A DNA stretch of 64,000 nt from Cellvibrio polysaccharolyticus (GTDB lineage Bacteria > Pseudomonadota > Gammaproteobacteria > Pseudomonadales > Cellvibrionaceae). The notes under the pieces are model-generated. The model was not told the origin of the DNA. It did no database searches and saw nothing but the letters and a program-made list of their open reading frames with translations. The translations under genes were made by a program, and so were the position numbers. Location of the stretch: positions 3,286,001 to 3,350,000 of the forward strand of contig NZ_PRDL01000001.1 in NCBI RefSeq assembly GCF_015182315.1, read 5' to 3'. Positions within the stretch are counted from its first letter, which is position 1; every line of letters starts with the position of its first letter. Below, in pieces: positions 38,061 through 45,803 of the stretch.

Positions 38061-38402
38061 ATGTCTACTCTGCCCCCCTGCCCCCAATGCGCTTCCGAAT
38101 ACACCTACGAAGACGGCCTGTTACTGGTATGCCCGGAATGCGCCCATGAATGGAATCCATCAGCGCTAGCCAGTGAATCCGCCAGCGGCCCGGTATATAA
38201 AGACTCGGTAGGCAACATCTTGCAAGACGGCGACAGCATCACCGTGATCAAAGACCTGAAAGTCAAAGGCTCATCGCTGGTAGTAAAAATCGGCACCCGC
38301 GTGAAAAATATCCGCCTCGTAGAGGGCGATCACGACATCGACTGCAAAATTGATGGTATCGGCGCGATGAAGCTGAAATCGGAATTTGTTAAGAAAATTT
38401 GA
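38061..38402 (+). CDS. yjdM: Zinc-ribbon protein YjdM (PhnA family)
   Basis: This 113-residue protein has an N-terminal zinc ribbon (CPQC...CPEC, residues 8-30) and the PhnA C-terminal domain ([26 protein letters not shown]...[29 protein letters not shown] in sections). Despite the old name it is not itself a phosphonoacetate hydrolase in most genomes, and its role is unclear. It has a good promoter and is full length. Confidence 0.93.
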   Translation: MSTLPPCPQCASEYTYEDGLLLVCPECAHEWNPSALASESASGPVYKDSVGNILQDGDSITVIKDLKVKGSSLVVKIGTRVKNIRLVEGDHDIDCKIDGIGAMKLKSEFVKKI

Positions 38403-38537
38403 CCGCAGGGTGCCTGAAGGAAAAGGAAATCAAACATTTATCACGAAGCAGAAAGCCATGCTTATTAAAGGATTGACACCAGGCTGCTTCTGCTTCAAAA
38501 AGGCGCGCTGAATAAGCAATATCGGAGCTGAAGGGAA

Positions 38538-38879
38538 ATGTGGGTACAACTGGTAGCAATATTTTGTGTGGTTGGCATTGTAATAGGCCAGCTGTTATTC
38601 AAGCTGGGCGCCAACGCATGGGCAAGCAGCGGCAGTTTTTTTTCCATCAAAACACTCACCGTACTGGCTACAGCTATGGCCCTGTATGGCCTTACATCCC
38701 TGGCTTGGGTGTGGGTATTGCAAAAAGCTGATTTGGGAAAGGTTTACCCTTATATGGCACTGGCATTTATTCTGGTGCCGCTGGGCAGCTATTTGCTGTT
38801 CGCAGAAAAATTCCAATCGCAATATATTATCGGTGTTTGTTTTATAGCCATCGGCATCGTCCTTACCGTTAAAAGCTAA
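38538..38879 (+). CDS. Small EamA/DMT-family membrane protein
   Basis: This 113-residue protein has four membrane helices, like an SMR-size or ArnE/ArnF-like half-transporter. The LFKLGANAW start, the WVWVLQKADLGKVYPYMALAFI segment and the Phe/Gly-rich C-terminal helix IIGVCFIAIGIVLTV are typical of EamA-like carriers, in which the conserved loop after the third helix carries a Pro (LVPLGSYL). It may move a lipid-linked or sugar substrate, since the polysaccharide locus starts next door, but a drug or metabolite carrier is equally possible. Confidence 0.82.
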   Translation: MWVQLVAIFCVVGIVIGQLLFKLGANAWASSGSFFSIKTLTVLATAMALYGLTSLAWVWVLQKADLGKVYPYMALAFILVPLGSYLLFAEKFQSQYIIGVCFIAIGIVLTVKS

Positions 38880-38903
38880 CCCGGATAGTGAAAACACCGT
38901 GAT

Positions 38904-38930
38904 CAAGGCGTCAGAGATATTGACGCCTTG
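38904..38930 (+). terminator. Hairpin after the EamA-like gene
   Basis: CAAGGCGTCA and TGACGCCTTG form a 10-bp stem with a 7-base loop, 25 bases after the stop. No T-run follows. Confidence 0.45.
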
Positions 38931-38933
38931 AAA

Positions 38934-38963
38934 TTGACACCCAAAGCCACACAACTTTATACA
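38934..38963 (+). promoter_or_regulatory. Candidate promoter of the polysaccharide operon
   Basis: A perfect TTGACA (38934-38939) is followed after 18 bases by TATACA (38958-38963). Transcription from about 38970 would give a leader of about 480 bases before rmlA. The gap 38880-39449 (570 bases) shows this promoter, a hairpin, a possible 19-codon frame and no JUMPstart or ops sequence. Confidence 0.45.
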
Positions 38964-39241
38964 ATTAGTATATTATTCCCCAATTATGTGATGAACCCCT
39001 CCTTTTCAATCATGAAAAGTCAGAGCATTACAAATTCGCAACACCCGTTACAAACAAAACCTGCATTGGCGCTTTATAATCGCTTTTCCTGAATTTGGCA
39101 GCTGTCAATCACAGAAAAAGTGAAAACTGCGGCACAGGCAATGTTGAAAAAGCGAACCCTACGCTATTCAACTGCGCCTATACGTTTAAAAATGACGCCA
39201 GATTCGGCGGCATCTGTGATGCCTGAAAAAGGAGCTTTAGC

Positions 39242-39301
39242 TTGAACAACAGTTTTATCGGTAAATTACTAGCAACCGGAAACCGCTACGGTTACAAGTA
39301 G
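39242..39301 (+). CDS. Possible short leader reading frame (19 codons)
   Basis: TTG at 39242 is preceded by AAGGAG with a spacing of 8 and opens a frame of 19 codons (NNSFIGKLLATGNRYGYK after the start) ending in TAG. It lies in the long leader of the rml operon. It may be a leader peptide, a remnant of a lost gene, or chance. Confidence 0.2.
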   Translation: MNNSFIGKLLATGNRYGYK

Positions 39302-39449
39302 GCTCGACACCAATGAAACTGTATCAATCGGGTATCAAAAACTCCCCTCTGTTTTTGACTGCTGAATCCTCACAATCAATTCATCCATGTTGATGCGGCT
39401 CGCCCCAAGCCCCGCGTTGGCATCAGATCGTTAAGGTAATTGGAATATT

Positions 39450-40325
39450 ATGAAAGGTATCATTCTTGCTGGCGGAAGCGGCACACGTTTACACCCCATC
39501 ACCAAAGGCGTATCCAAACAACTGTTACCGATATACGACAAGCCGATGGTCTATTATCCGCTGTCGGTACTGATGCTTGCCGGTATTCAAGATATTCTTA
39601 TTATTACTACCCCGGAAGACTCTGCGAGCTTTATGCGCCTGCTGGGTGACGGCTCACAATTCGGGGTACGCCTCAACTACGCCGTTCAAGCCAACCCTGA
39701 TGGTCTTGCCCAAGCGTTTATTATCGGCGAAGGCTTTATTGGCAGTGATAGCGTTTGCCTGGTGCTGGGCGACAACATCTACCACGGCCACGGCCTTACA
39801 GAACACCTTAAAAAAGCCGTAAAACGTAAAACAGGCGCCACCGTATTCGGCTACCACGTTAATGACCCGGAGCGCTTTGGGGTTGTGGAGTTCGATAACG
39901 AAAAACGTGCAATCTCTATTGAAGAAAAACCGAAGAAGCCTAAATCCAATTACGCAGTCACCGGTTTGTATTTTTACGACAACCGCGTTATTGAAATTGC
40001 CAAAACCATCCAGCCATCCAGCCGAGGCGAACTGGAAATCACCAGCGTAAATAACGTTTACCTTGAACAGGGGGAGCTTAACGTTGAGGTGCTTGGTCGT
40101 GGTTATGCCTGGCTAGATACGGGCACACATGACAGCCTGCTTGAGGCCGGTCATTTCGTACAAACCATTGAACATCGCCAGGGGCTGAAAGTTGCCTGCC
40201 TCGAAGAAATTGCCTTCAACAATAAATGGATCAGCAAAGAACAACTGGTCGCCGAAGGTAAAGCATTGGAAAAAACCGGTTACGGCCAGTACCTGCTGAA
40301 AATCGCGGAGCAAAGTCAGGAATGA
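39450..40325 (+). CDS. rmlA: Glucose-1-phosphate thymidylyltransferase RmlA
   Basis: RmlA makes dTDP-glucose from dTTP and glucose-1-phosphate, the first step of dTDP-L-rhamnose synthesis. The 291-residue protein has the nucleotidyltransferase signature [13 protein letters not shown] (residues 6-18), [17 protein letters not shown], the metal-binding GDNIYHG, and the [20 protein letters not shown] block. The length is exactly the usual. It overlaps rmlD by 4 bases, so the two are translationally coupled. It is the first gene of the locus. Confidence 0.97.
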   Translation: MKGIILAGGSGTRLHPITKGVSKQLLPIYDKPMVYYPLSVLMLAGIQDILIITTPEDSASFMRLLGDGSQFGVRLNYAVQANPDGLAQAFIIGEGFIGSDSVCLVLGDNIYHGHGLTEHLKKAVKRKTGATVFGYHVNDPERFGVVEFDNEKRAISIEEKPKKPKSNYAVTGLYFYDNRVIEIAKTIQPSSRGELEITSVNNVYLEQGELNVEVLGRGYAWLDTGTHDSLLEAGHFVQTIEHRQGLKVACLEEIAFNNKWISKEQLVAEGKALEKTGYGQYLLKIAEQSQE

Positions 40326-41203
40326 AAATATTAATTACCGGTGCCAATGGCCAGGTAGGCCATTGCTTGCAGCAACAATTGCTCGATAGCAATATTCCGT
40401 TTATTGCCGTTACACGCGAACAGCTGGATATCACCGATGCGCACGCTGTAGAGCAGTTGTTGCAAACCGAACAGCCCACCATTGTAATTAATGCGGCGGC
40501 ACACACCGCTGTAGATAAAGCCGAAACCGACCAGGACAACGCCTTTGCCATCAACCGCGACGGCATTGCCAACCTTGCCCGTATCAGCGCAAACATAGGC
40601 GCAGCAGTATTCCATATTTCTACGGATTACGTATTTGATGGCGAGAAAGATTCGCCCTACAGCGAACATGACGCGACCAACCCGCAAGGCGTTTATGGCC
40701 ACAGCAAACTGGCCGGAGAGCAAGCGGCCGCAGCAGCCAACCCACGGCATATTATTTTGCGCACCGCCTGGGTATTCGGCGAGCATGGCAATAATTTTGT
40801 AAAAACCATGATCCGCCTGGGGCGCACAAAAGATGCACTCGGCATAGTTGCAGACCAGCAAGGCAGCCCGACTTACGCCGGTGATATTGCCAAAGTGCTG
40901 ATCATCCTTGCTGATATTTATAGCAACAGTGGCGAATTGCCCTGGGGCATTTACCACTACGCAGGCGCACCGCATACCAACTGGCATAGCTTTGCCCAGG
41001 CAATTTTTCAGCAAGTTGAAGCATCCGGTATTTACGAAAAGCCCGTACCTGCGTTGAGTGCTATTACTACCGCAGATTACCCCACCCCGGCAAAACGCCC
41101 GGCCAATTCGCGGCTGGATTGTAAAAAAATTGAAGATGCGTTTGGCATCCCCCCTTCAGACTGGCAAACCGCCCTGAACAATATTCGTGCATACGCAGGT
41201 TAA
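40322..41203 (+). CDS. rmlD: dTDP-4-dehydrorhamnose reductase RmlD
   Basis: RmlD performs the final NAD(P)H reduction to dTDP-L-rhamnose. The 293-residue short-chain dehydrogenase has the dinucleotide motif ITGANGQVG (residues 4-12) and the catalytic Ser/Tyr/Lys set in [16 protein letters not shown]...[11 protein letters not shown] (Tyr-X3-Lys). It overlaps rmlA (4 bases) and rmlC (1 base). Confidence 0.97.
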   Translation: MKILITGANGQVGHCLQQQLLDSNIPFIAVTREQLDITDAHAVEQLLQTEQPTIVINAAAHTAVDKAETDQDNAFAINRDGIANLARISANIGAAVFHISTDYVFDGEKDSPYSEHDATNPQGVYGHSKLAGEQAAAAANPRHIILRTAWVFGEHGNNFVKTMIRLGRTKDALGIVADQQGSPTYAGDIAKVLIILADIYSNSGELPWGIYHYAGAPHTNWHSFAQAIFQQVEASGIYEKPVPALSAITTADYPTPAKRPANSRLDCKKIEDAFGIPPSDWQTALNNIRAYAG

Positions 41204-41760
41204 TGAATCCAATGAATGTTATTGACACCACCATTCCCGACGTAAAAATTTTTGAGCCCAAAGTATTCGGTGACGAGCGCGGGTTCTTTTTTGAAAGTTT
41301 CAGTCAAAAGTTTTTTGAAGAAGCCACCGGCCTGAAACGCACTTTTGTACAAGACAACCACTCGAAATCCGCTAAAGGGGTTTTACGAGGTTTGCACTAC
41401 CAACTGCCGCCGATGGCACAAGGTAAATTGGTACGCGTAGTGCGAGGCGAAGTATTCGATGTTGCCGTGGATATTCGCAAATCTTCACCCACATTTGGCC
41501 AATGGGTAGGCGTTCACCTATCCGCAGAAAATAAACGCCAACTCTGGGTGCCAGAAGGTTTTGCTCACGGCTTTCTTACCCTGAGCGATACCGCCGAGTT
41601 CTTATATAAAACCACCAATTATTACTCCCCCGCCCACGAAGGCGCCATTATCTGGAATGACCCAACGTTAAATATTGAATGGCCGGAAGCTGGCGACATA
41701 CAAGTCTCCGGAAAAGACCAGGTAGCACCAGTATTTACACAAGCGGCCTACTTCGATTAA
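41203..41760 (+). CDS. rmlC: dTDP-4-dehydrorhamnose 3,5-epimerase RmlC
   Basis: RmlC epimerises dTDP-4-keto-6-deoxyglucose at C3 and C5. The 185-residue cupin has DERGFFFESF, the substrate-binding HSKSAKGVLRGLHYQ with the catalytic His (LRGLHY), and the W-PEGFAHGFLTLSD block with Asp of the His-Asp pair. The start at 41203 overlaps the rmlD stop (TAATG); an ATG at 41212 is also possible. The length is typical. Confidence 0.97.
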   Translation: MNPMNVIDTTIPDVKIFEPKVFGDERGFFFESFSQKFFEEATGLKRTFVQDNHSKSAKGVLRGLHYQLPPMAQGKLVRVVRGEVFDVAVDIRKSSPTFGQWVGVHLSAENKRQLWVPEGFAHGFLTLSDTAEFLYKTTNYYSPAHEGAIIWNDPTLNIEWPEAGDIQVSGKDQVAPVFTQAAYFD

Positions 41761-41778
41761 CAAGGGTGGATATCCAGA

Positions 41779-42552
41779 TTGAAACTTCATGACTTTATTA
41801 TTTTGGTCGATACCAAGGCCAAAATGAGCTTAAAGGCCGAAGCATCGCGCCTTTACCTCAGCTTTTTATGGTGGATTATTGAGCCAATGCTATTTGTGTT
41901 GGCTTTCTATTTTGTATTTAGCGTACTTCTCAAAGTCCGTCAGGAAGATTTTCTTATCTTTCTTATGTGCGCCAAAATTCCTTACATGTGGTTTTCAAAA
42001 GCGGTAACCAGTGCAGCCGGTAGCATAGTGGCTAACCGGGGCATTATCAGCCAACTGGATATACCAAAAATACTTTTCCCTTACGCAGCCATTCAAGTAA
42101 CTGTGTATAAAGAGATTCCAGTATTCCTGCTGTTAGCCGCCCTGTGCGTGGGTTACGGCTATGCACCACAAGTTGAATGGTTATGGCTTATTCCACTTAT
42201 TGTTGCACTCTATCTTCTTATTGCCGGCTTTAGCCTCTTGTGCGCCCTACTGGTGTGCTATGCGGATGACGTGCGGATGTTAATTAATATGCTAATGCTG
42301 TTTTTAATGTTTACCAGCGGTATATTTTTTGACATATCAACTATTGATGCCCCATTAAGGGATTACCTGCTCCTATTCAACCCTTTGGCATTTTTGTGCG
42401 ATGCATTCAGAGTCATATTCATGAACAAAGGCATGTACGATGTTGAACACCTCGTATGGCTAATGCTGTTTTGCACCGTATTTATTGGTGTTTTTCACAT
42501 GATATACAGCCATATGAGCAGAACCATTGCAGCCAGAGTGGTGAACGCATAA
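41779..42552 (+). CDS. wzm: Polysaccharide ABC exporter permease, Wzm-like
   Basis: The 257-residue protein has about six membrane helices in the ABC-2 arrangement, including the N-terminal amphipathic RLYLSFLWWIIEPMLFVLAFYFVFS stretch (in sections) and the loop GSIVANRGIISQLDIPKILFPYA that contacts the ATPase. It forms the inner-membrane channel for export of a lipid-linked glycan. The likely start is the TTG at 41779 with AAGGGTGGA nine bases upstream. Its stop overlaps the wzt start (TAATG). Confidence 0.92.
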   Translation: MKLHDFIILVDTKAKMSLKAEASRLYLSFLWWIIEPMLFVLAFYFVFSVLLKVRQEDFLIFLMCAKIPYMWFSKAVTSAAGSIVANRGIISQLDIPKILFPYAAIQVTVYKEIPVFLLLAALCVGYGYAPQVEWLWLIPLIVALYLLIAGFSLLCALLVCYADDVRMLINMLMLFLMFTSGIFFDISTIDAPLRDYLLLFNPLAFLCDAFRVIFMNKGMYDVEHLVWLMLFCTVFIGVFHMIYSHMSRTIAARVVNA

Positions 42553-43262
42553 TGAGTGAATCCATCATTCTCTCCGCACAAAACCTGCACCTTACCTATA
42601 AAACACGCCGGGGTATTTTTAAACAATTTACTCACGAAGCAATTAAAGGCGTGTCGTTTGACCTTATTAAAGGCGAAACCATCGGTATTCTGGGCAAAAA
42701 CGGTGGGGGCAAAAGCTCATTACTGCGCATTCTCGGCGGCATCGTCAACCCCACACAAGGCAAAGTAATTTGCCCGCCCAAGACTACCCGTGCACTACTT
42801 ACATTAGGGTTGGGGTTTATCCCTAATATCAGTGGTCGCGAAAATGCCATCTATTCGGTAATGTTACAAGGCGCCTCAAAGAAGAAGGCCAAATCCATTA
42901 TTCCTGCTATCGAAGAATTTACCGAACTGGGTGAGTTTTTTGACCAACCAATAGAAACTTATTCGTCAGGCATGAAAGCCCGTTTGGGCTTTGCTACCGC
43001 GTTGATGGCAGAGGTAGATATTTTGCTGATTGACGAAGTACTGAGCGTAGGTGATGCCACCTTCCGAAAAAAGGCTGAAGCAGCCATGCGGAATAAACTG
43101 AACGGAGAACAAACCTGTATTTTTGTTTCACACAACTCCGATCAGGTTAATAAAGTGTGCGGTCGCGTAATATGGATTGATAAAGGTGTTATTCGTGAGC
43201 AGGGCGATACCGCTAGCGTCGCACATCAATACAACCTGTCCATGCAAACCCAAAACAGCTAA
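42552..43262 (+). CDS. wzt: Polysaccharide ABC exporter ATPase, Wzt-like (short form)
   Basis: The 236-residue ATPase has Walker A GILGKNGGGKSS (about residues 47-58), the ABC signature YSSGMKARLGFA, Walker B ILLIDEVLSVGD and the switch His in CIFVSHNSDQ. It powers Wzm. It ends soon after the core, without the C-terminal carbohydrate-binding domain of the E. coli O9a Wzt, like KpsT or the short Wzt of some O-antigen systems. The ATG at 42552 overlaps the wzm stop. Confidence 0.93.
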   Translation: MSESIILSAQNLHLTYKTRRGIFKQFTHEAIKGVSFDLIKGETIGILGKNGGGKSSLLRILGGIVNPTQGKVICPPKTTRALLTLGLGFIPNISGRENAIYSVMLQGASKKKAKSIIPAIEEFTELGEFFDQPIETYSSGMKARLGFATALMAEVDILLIDEVLSVGDATFRKKAEAAMRNKLNGEQTCIFVSHNSDQVNKVCGRVIWIDKGVIREQGDTASVAHQYNLSMQTQNS

Positions 43263-43342
43263 AAAATATCAATTCGTATTCATTAAACTGAATAGAGCTC
43301 TTCTTAAGATCATATTAAAAAAGGGCAAACAAGGAATTCTAT

Positions 43343-44731
43343 ATGAGCTTACTGCTAACGGTCTACGAATCTCCAGATTGGAATCGATTGATTGACGTTT
43401 ATGATCTTCCAGTAGCGGAGCACACCGAATTATCCTCAGTGGGTGGAAAAACAAAAGCATTGAAACCTGCCCAAAAACTCTCCTCGATAGCTAAAATACT
43501 TTCAACTAATTCCGCGGAGAACCACTTATGGTTGGGTGTAGTTCAAGCAGAGTATTTTCTTTCAAAGGCTGTGGAAGATGGTAGTAGCATCGCTGAAGCG
43601 TCGGAGCAATGGCAAAAAATTACCCAAGACCTACTGGCGCTTAAGCGCGAAAATCGTCAGCGAATTAATCTTTTCAATCTTAACCAAGCTTTAGCCCATC
43701 CGTATGAATTCAATAGCACTCTTGGCTTAAAAAAAACAGTAACCCACAGGACGATTGCCTCAAAGAAAATCGAGTTCTCCTTGTTAGCAGCCTGCCAATA
43801 TGTTAGCCAAAAGGAAGAGATTAAAGAACTGAACAGTGTTTTGCATGCCTATACAATATCATTCAATAGCGATGAAGCTCCGATTTTGGATATAGAGAAG
43901 GCAATCCAACAAAACAACAAAATAACCAAAAAACTAAGCGAAACCGAAAATGAAAGAAACGCCATTTTATTGCAACTTCAACACGCCCAGGAAGAAATCG
44001 AAGATAATTACAAGTCACTAGCGGTAGCTCAGGAAACAATTGATCAACTAATTACTCAAAATGAAATAGATACAGAACGTCTAAAAGCAGAAACCCAAGC
44101 AGTGCACACGCGAGAGGTCAAAAAACTAGAAGCCAAGTTTCTAGAACAGACGTATGATTTGGAGAAAAAACTGAGCGAATTACATGTTAGCTTGGAGAAA
44201 GCAGAACATTCCATGCTGGCCCATGAAAAGCAATACAATAAAGAGTTAAGCAAACAAGAAAATTTTCTTCGTAAAATGAAGGCTCAGGCGGCTTACGCAG
44301 AATATAATTGCAACTTACTCCAGCAAGAAATAACTGACCTGAGAAATTCTACCGCGTGGAAGAGTACAGCTCCCGTTCGGGCATTGGGGCGATTAGTTAA
44401 AAACCCCAAGACATCCAACATCAAACTACTCCAAGATGCAGCCTTGTTACTAACATCCGAGTACTTCGATGTAGAATGGTATTTGAAAAACTACGCCGAC
44501 GTATCCGAAAGTAAAATTAATCCTGCTGAACATTACCTACTCTTTGGTGCTTCGGAAGGCCGTCTCCCCGGCCCATTATTCGACGGCAACTGGTATTTAC
44601 AACAATATCCCGATGTGGCTGATACTAAAACAAACCCGCTTCTACATTTTATTATGTTTGGGCAAGCTGAAGGCCGGAGAAGCTCGCCTGTTTTACTAAC
44701 AAATGACATCCAGAACAATGTGGAGCAATAA
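43343..44731 (+). CDS. Coiled-coil protein with C-terminal WYL/PDV repeats
   Basis: This 462-residue protein starts at the ATG at 43343 (AAGGA seven bases upstream). Residues about 185-335 are a long Glu/Lys/Gln-rich coiled coil, followed by LRNSTAWKSTAPVRALG (about 333), a motif often placed before glycosyltransferase or polysaccharide modules, and then two repeats (about 374-445) of the type FDVEWYL..YADV...INPAEHYLLFGASEGR and FDGNWYLQQYPDV...TNPLLHFIMFGQAEGR. No enzyme domain is recognised. It may be a scaffold for glycan assembly or chain length. AT-rich gene, directly followed by the next start. Confidence 0.7.
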   Translation: MSLLLTVYESPDWNRLIDVYDLPVAEHTELSSVGGKTKALKPAQKLSSIAKILSTNSAENHLWLGVVQAEYFLSKAVEDGSSIAEASEQWQKITQDLLALKRENRQRINLFNLNQALAHPYEFNSTLGLKKTVTHRTIASKKIEFSLLAACQYVSQKEEIKELNSVLHAYTISFNSDEAPILDIEKAIQQNNKITKKLSETENERNAILLQLQHAQEEIEDNYKSLAVAQETIDQLITQNEIDTERLKAETQAVHTREVKKLEAKFLEQTYDLEKKLSELHVSLEKAEHSMLAHEKQYNKELSKQENFLRKMKAQAAYAEYNCNLLQQEITDLRNSTAWKSTAPVRALGRLVKNPKTSNIKLLQDAALLLTSEYFDVEWYLKNYADVSESKINPAEHYLLFGASEGRLPGPLFDGNWYLQQYPDVADTKTNPLLHFIMFGQAEGRRSSPVLLTNDIQNNVEQ

Positions 44732-45754
44732 ATGAGTAAAAATTTTTCGCACACTATCTGGCTTGGCGCTGGCACAGCATCCACTCTAAACGCACAATTA
44801 GAATCCTCGGATTACGTAACGCTAGTTGAGGCTCGGCAGCTCGCCTATGCACATTTATTAAAATACAAAAATGTAAACATTGATGTTTTAAATCTATTGA
44901 TAACGCCCGATGGAGAAAAGGTTGAATTTACCGAATACAACCTTGCGGAGTATTCTGCAACTGGAAAACCAACAGGATTGAGAAAATTATTTCCCGGAAT
45001 AAAAGCCGTTAAAAGCGAGCATCGAGAAAGTTATAATCTTACTGCTCTTGTTGGAGACCTTAGCCTGCAAGATAACAATAATGTTCTAATTATAGAAATT
45101 ATTGATATAGGCCTACCTTTACTTGAAAATCTGGCCTGCTCGGGATTATTAAAAAAGTTCAAGCAGATCCACATTCAAACCAGCGCCACACCTCTTTACG
45201 AAAATTCGCCAACAACCGGCGACTGCACTGCCTTTATGGAAAGACAAGGTTATTTCATTCATCTGACGGACAAAAGTGATCCAGACCTACCGTTGATAAC
45301 CTTTCAAAAAAATCCCCTTTTTGAAATTTTAAATGAAAAAGAAACACATCTGTCTAACTTCAGAAAAGACAGAGAAGATTTGCTTGAAAAAATAGACTAC
45401 TTTCAGCAGCGCCTGCAACAGACAGAAAGCGAGCTTTCCTTAAACATCATTCAGCTCGAAAAAAAAGACGACACCATCCGGGAGCTCAGCAAAGCCCTAT
45501 CCAACGAAAAATATAACGTCACAACAGAACATAAGGATTTGTTAGATAAGGTCAACCGACTTTCAGAAAAGGCTTCTCATATTCAACAGCAATCCGATAT
45601 TAGGCTTGAAAAAATAACGGAGCTAGAAGAAAAAAATAGAATATTAGACAAAGAAAAAGCAGAACAAGTTGAGCAAAACAAATCATTAATGCAGGAACTT
45701 TTAAAATCCGAAGCTCAAATTGAACTAATCAAAGAAATAATGTTGAAAGAGTAA
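44732..45754 (+). CDS. Protein with degenerate FkbM-like N-terminus and C-terminal coiled coil
   Basis: This 340-residue protein starts exactly after the previous stop (GGAG six bases before the ATG). Its first half has an alternating alpha/beta look (TIWLGAGTAS, SDYVTLVEARQLAYAHL, NVNIDVLNLLITPDGEKVEF) that resembles FkbM-type methyltransferases but lacks a clear glycine-rich SAM loop. From about residue 205 it is coiled coil (LLEKIDYFQQRLQQTE onward). The function is unknown. It probably pairs with its coiled-coil neighbour, since the two genes abut and share this architecture. Confidence 0.6.
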   Translation: MSKNFSHTIWLGAGTASTLNAQLESSDYVTLVEARQLAYAHLLKYKNVNIDVLNLLITPDGEKVEFTEYNLAEYSATGKPTGLRKLFPGIKAVKSEHRESYNLTALVGDLSLQDNNNVLIIEIIDIGLPLLENLACSGLLKKFKQIHIQTSATPLYENSPTTGDCTAFMERQGYFIHLTDKSDPDLPLITFQKNPLFEILNEKETHLSNFRKDREDLLEKIDYFQQRLQQTESELSLNIIQLEKKDDTIRELSKALSNEKYNVTTEHKDLLDKVNRLSEKASHIQQQSDIRLEKITELEEKNRILDKEKAEQVEQNKSLMQELLKSEAQIELIKEIMLKE

Positions 45755-45803
45755 TCCAAAATCAATGAATATAAATTTTGGAAAAAACTCAGAAGGTTTA
45801 AAA

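Noticed and set aside
39000..39449. JUMPstart/ops element expected before a polysaccharide operon
   Set aside because: No GGCGGTAGCGTG-like sequence was found in this gap.
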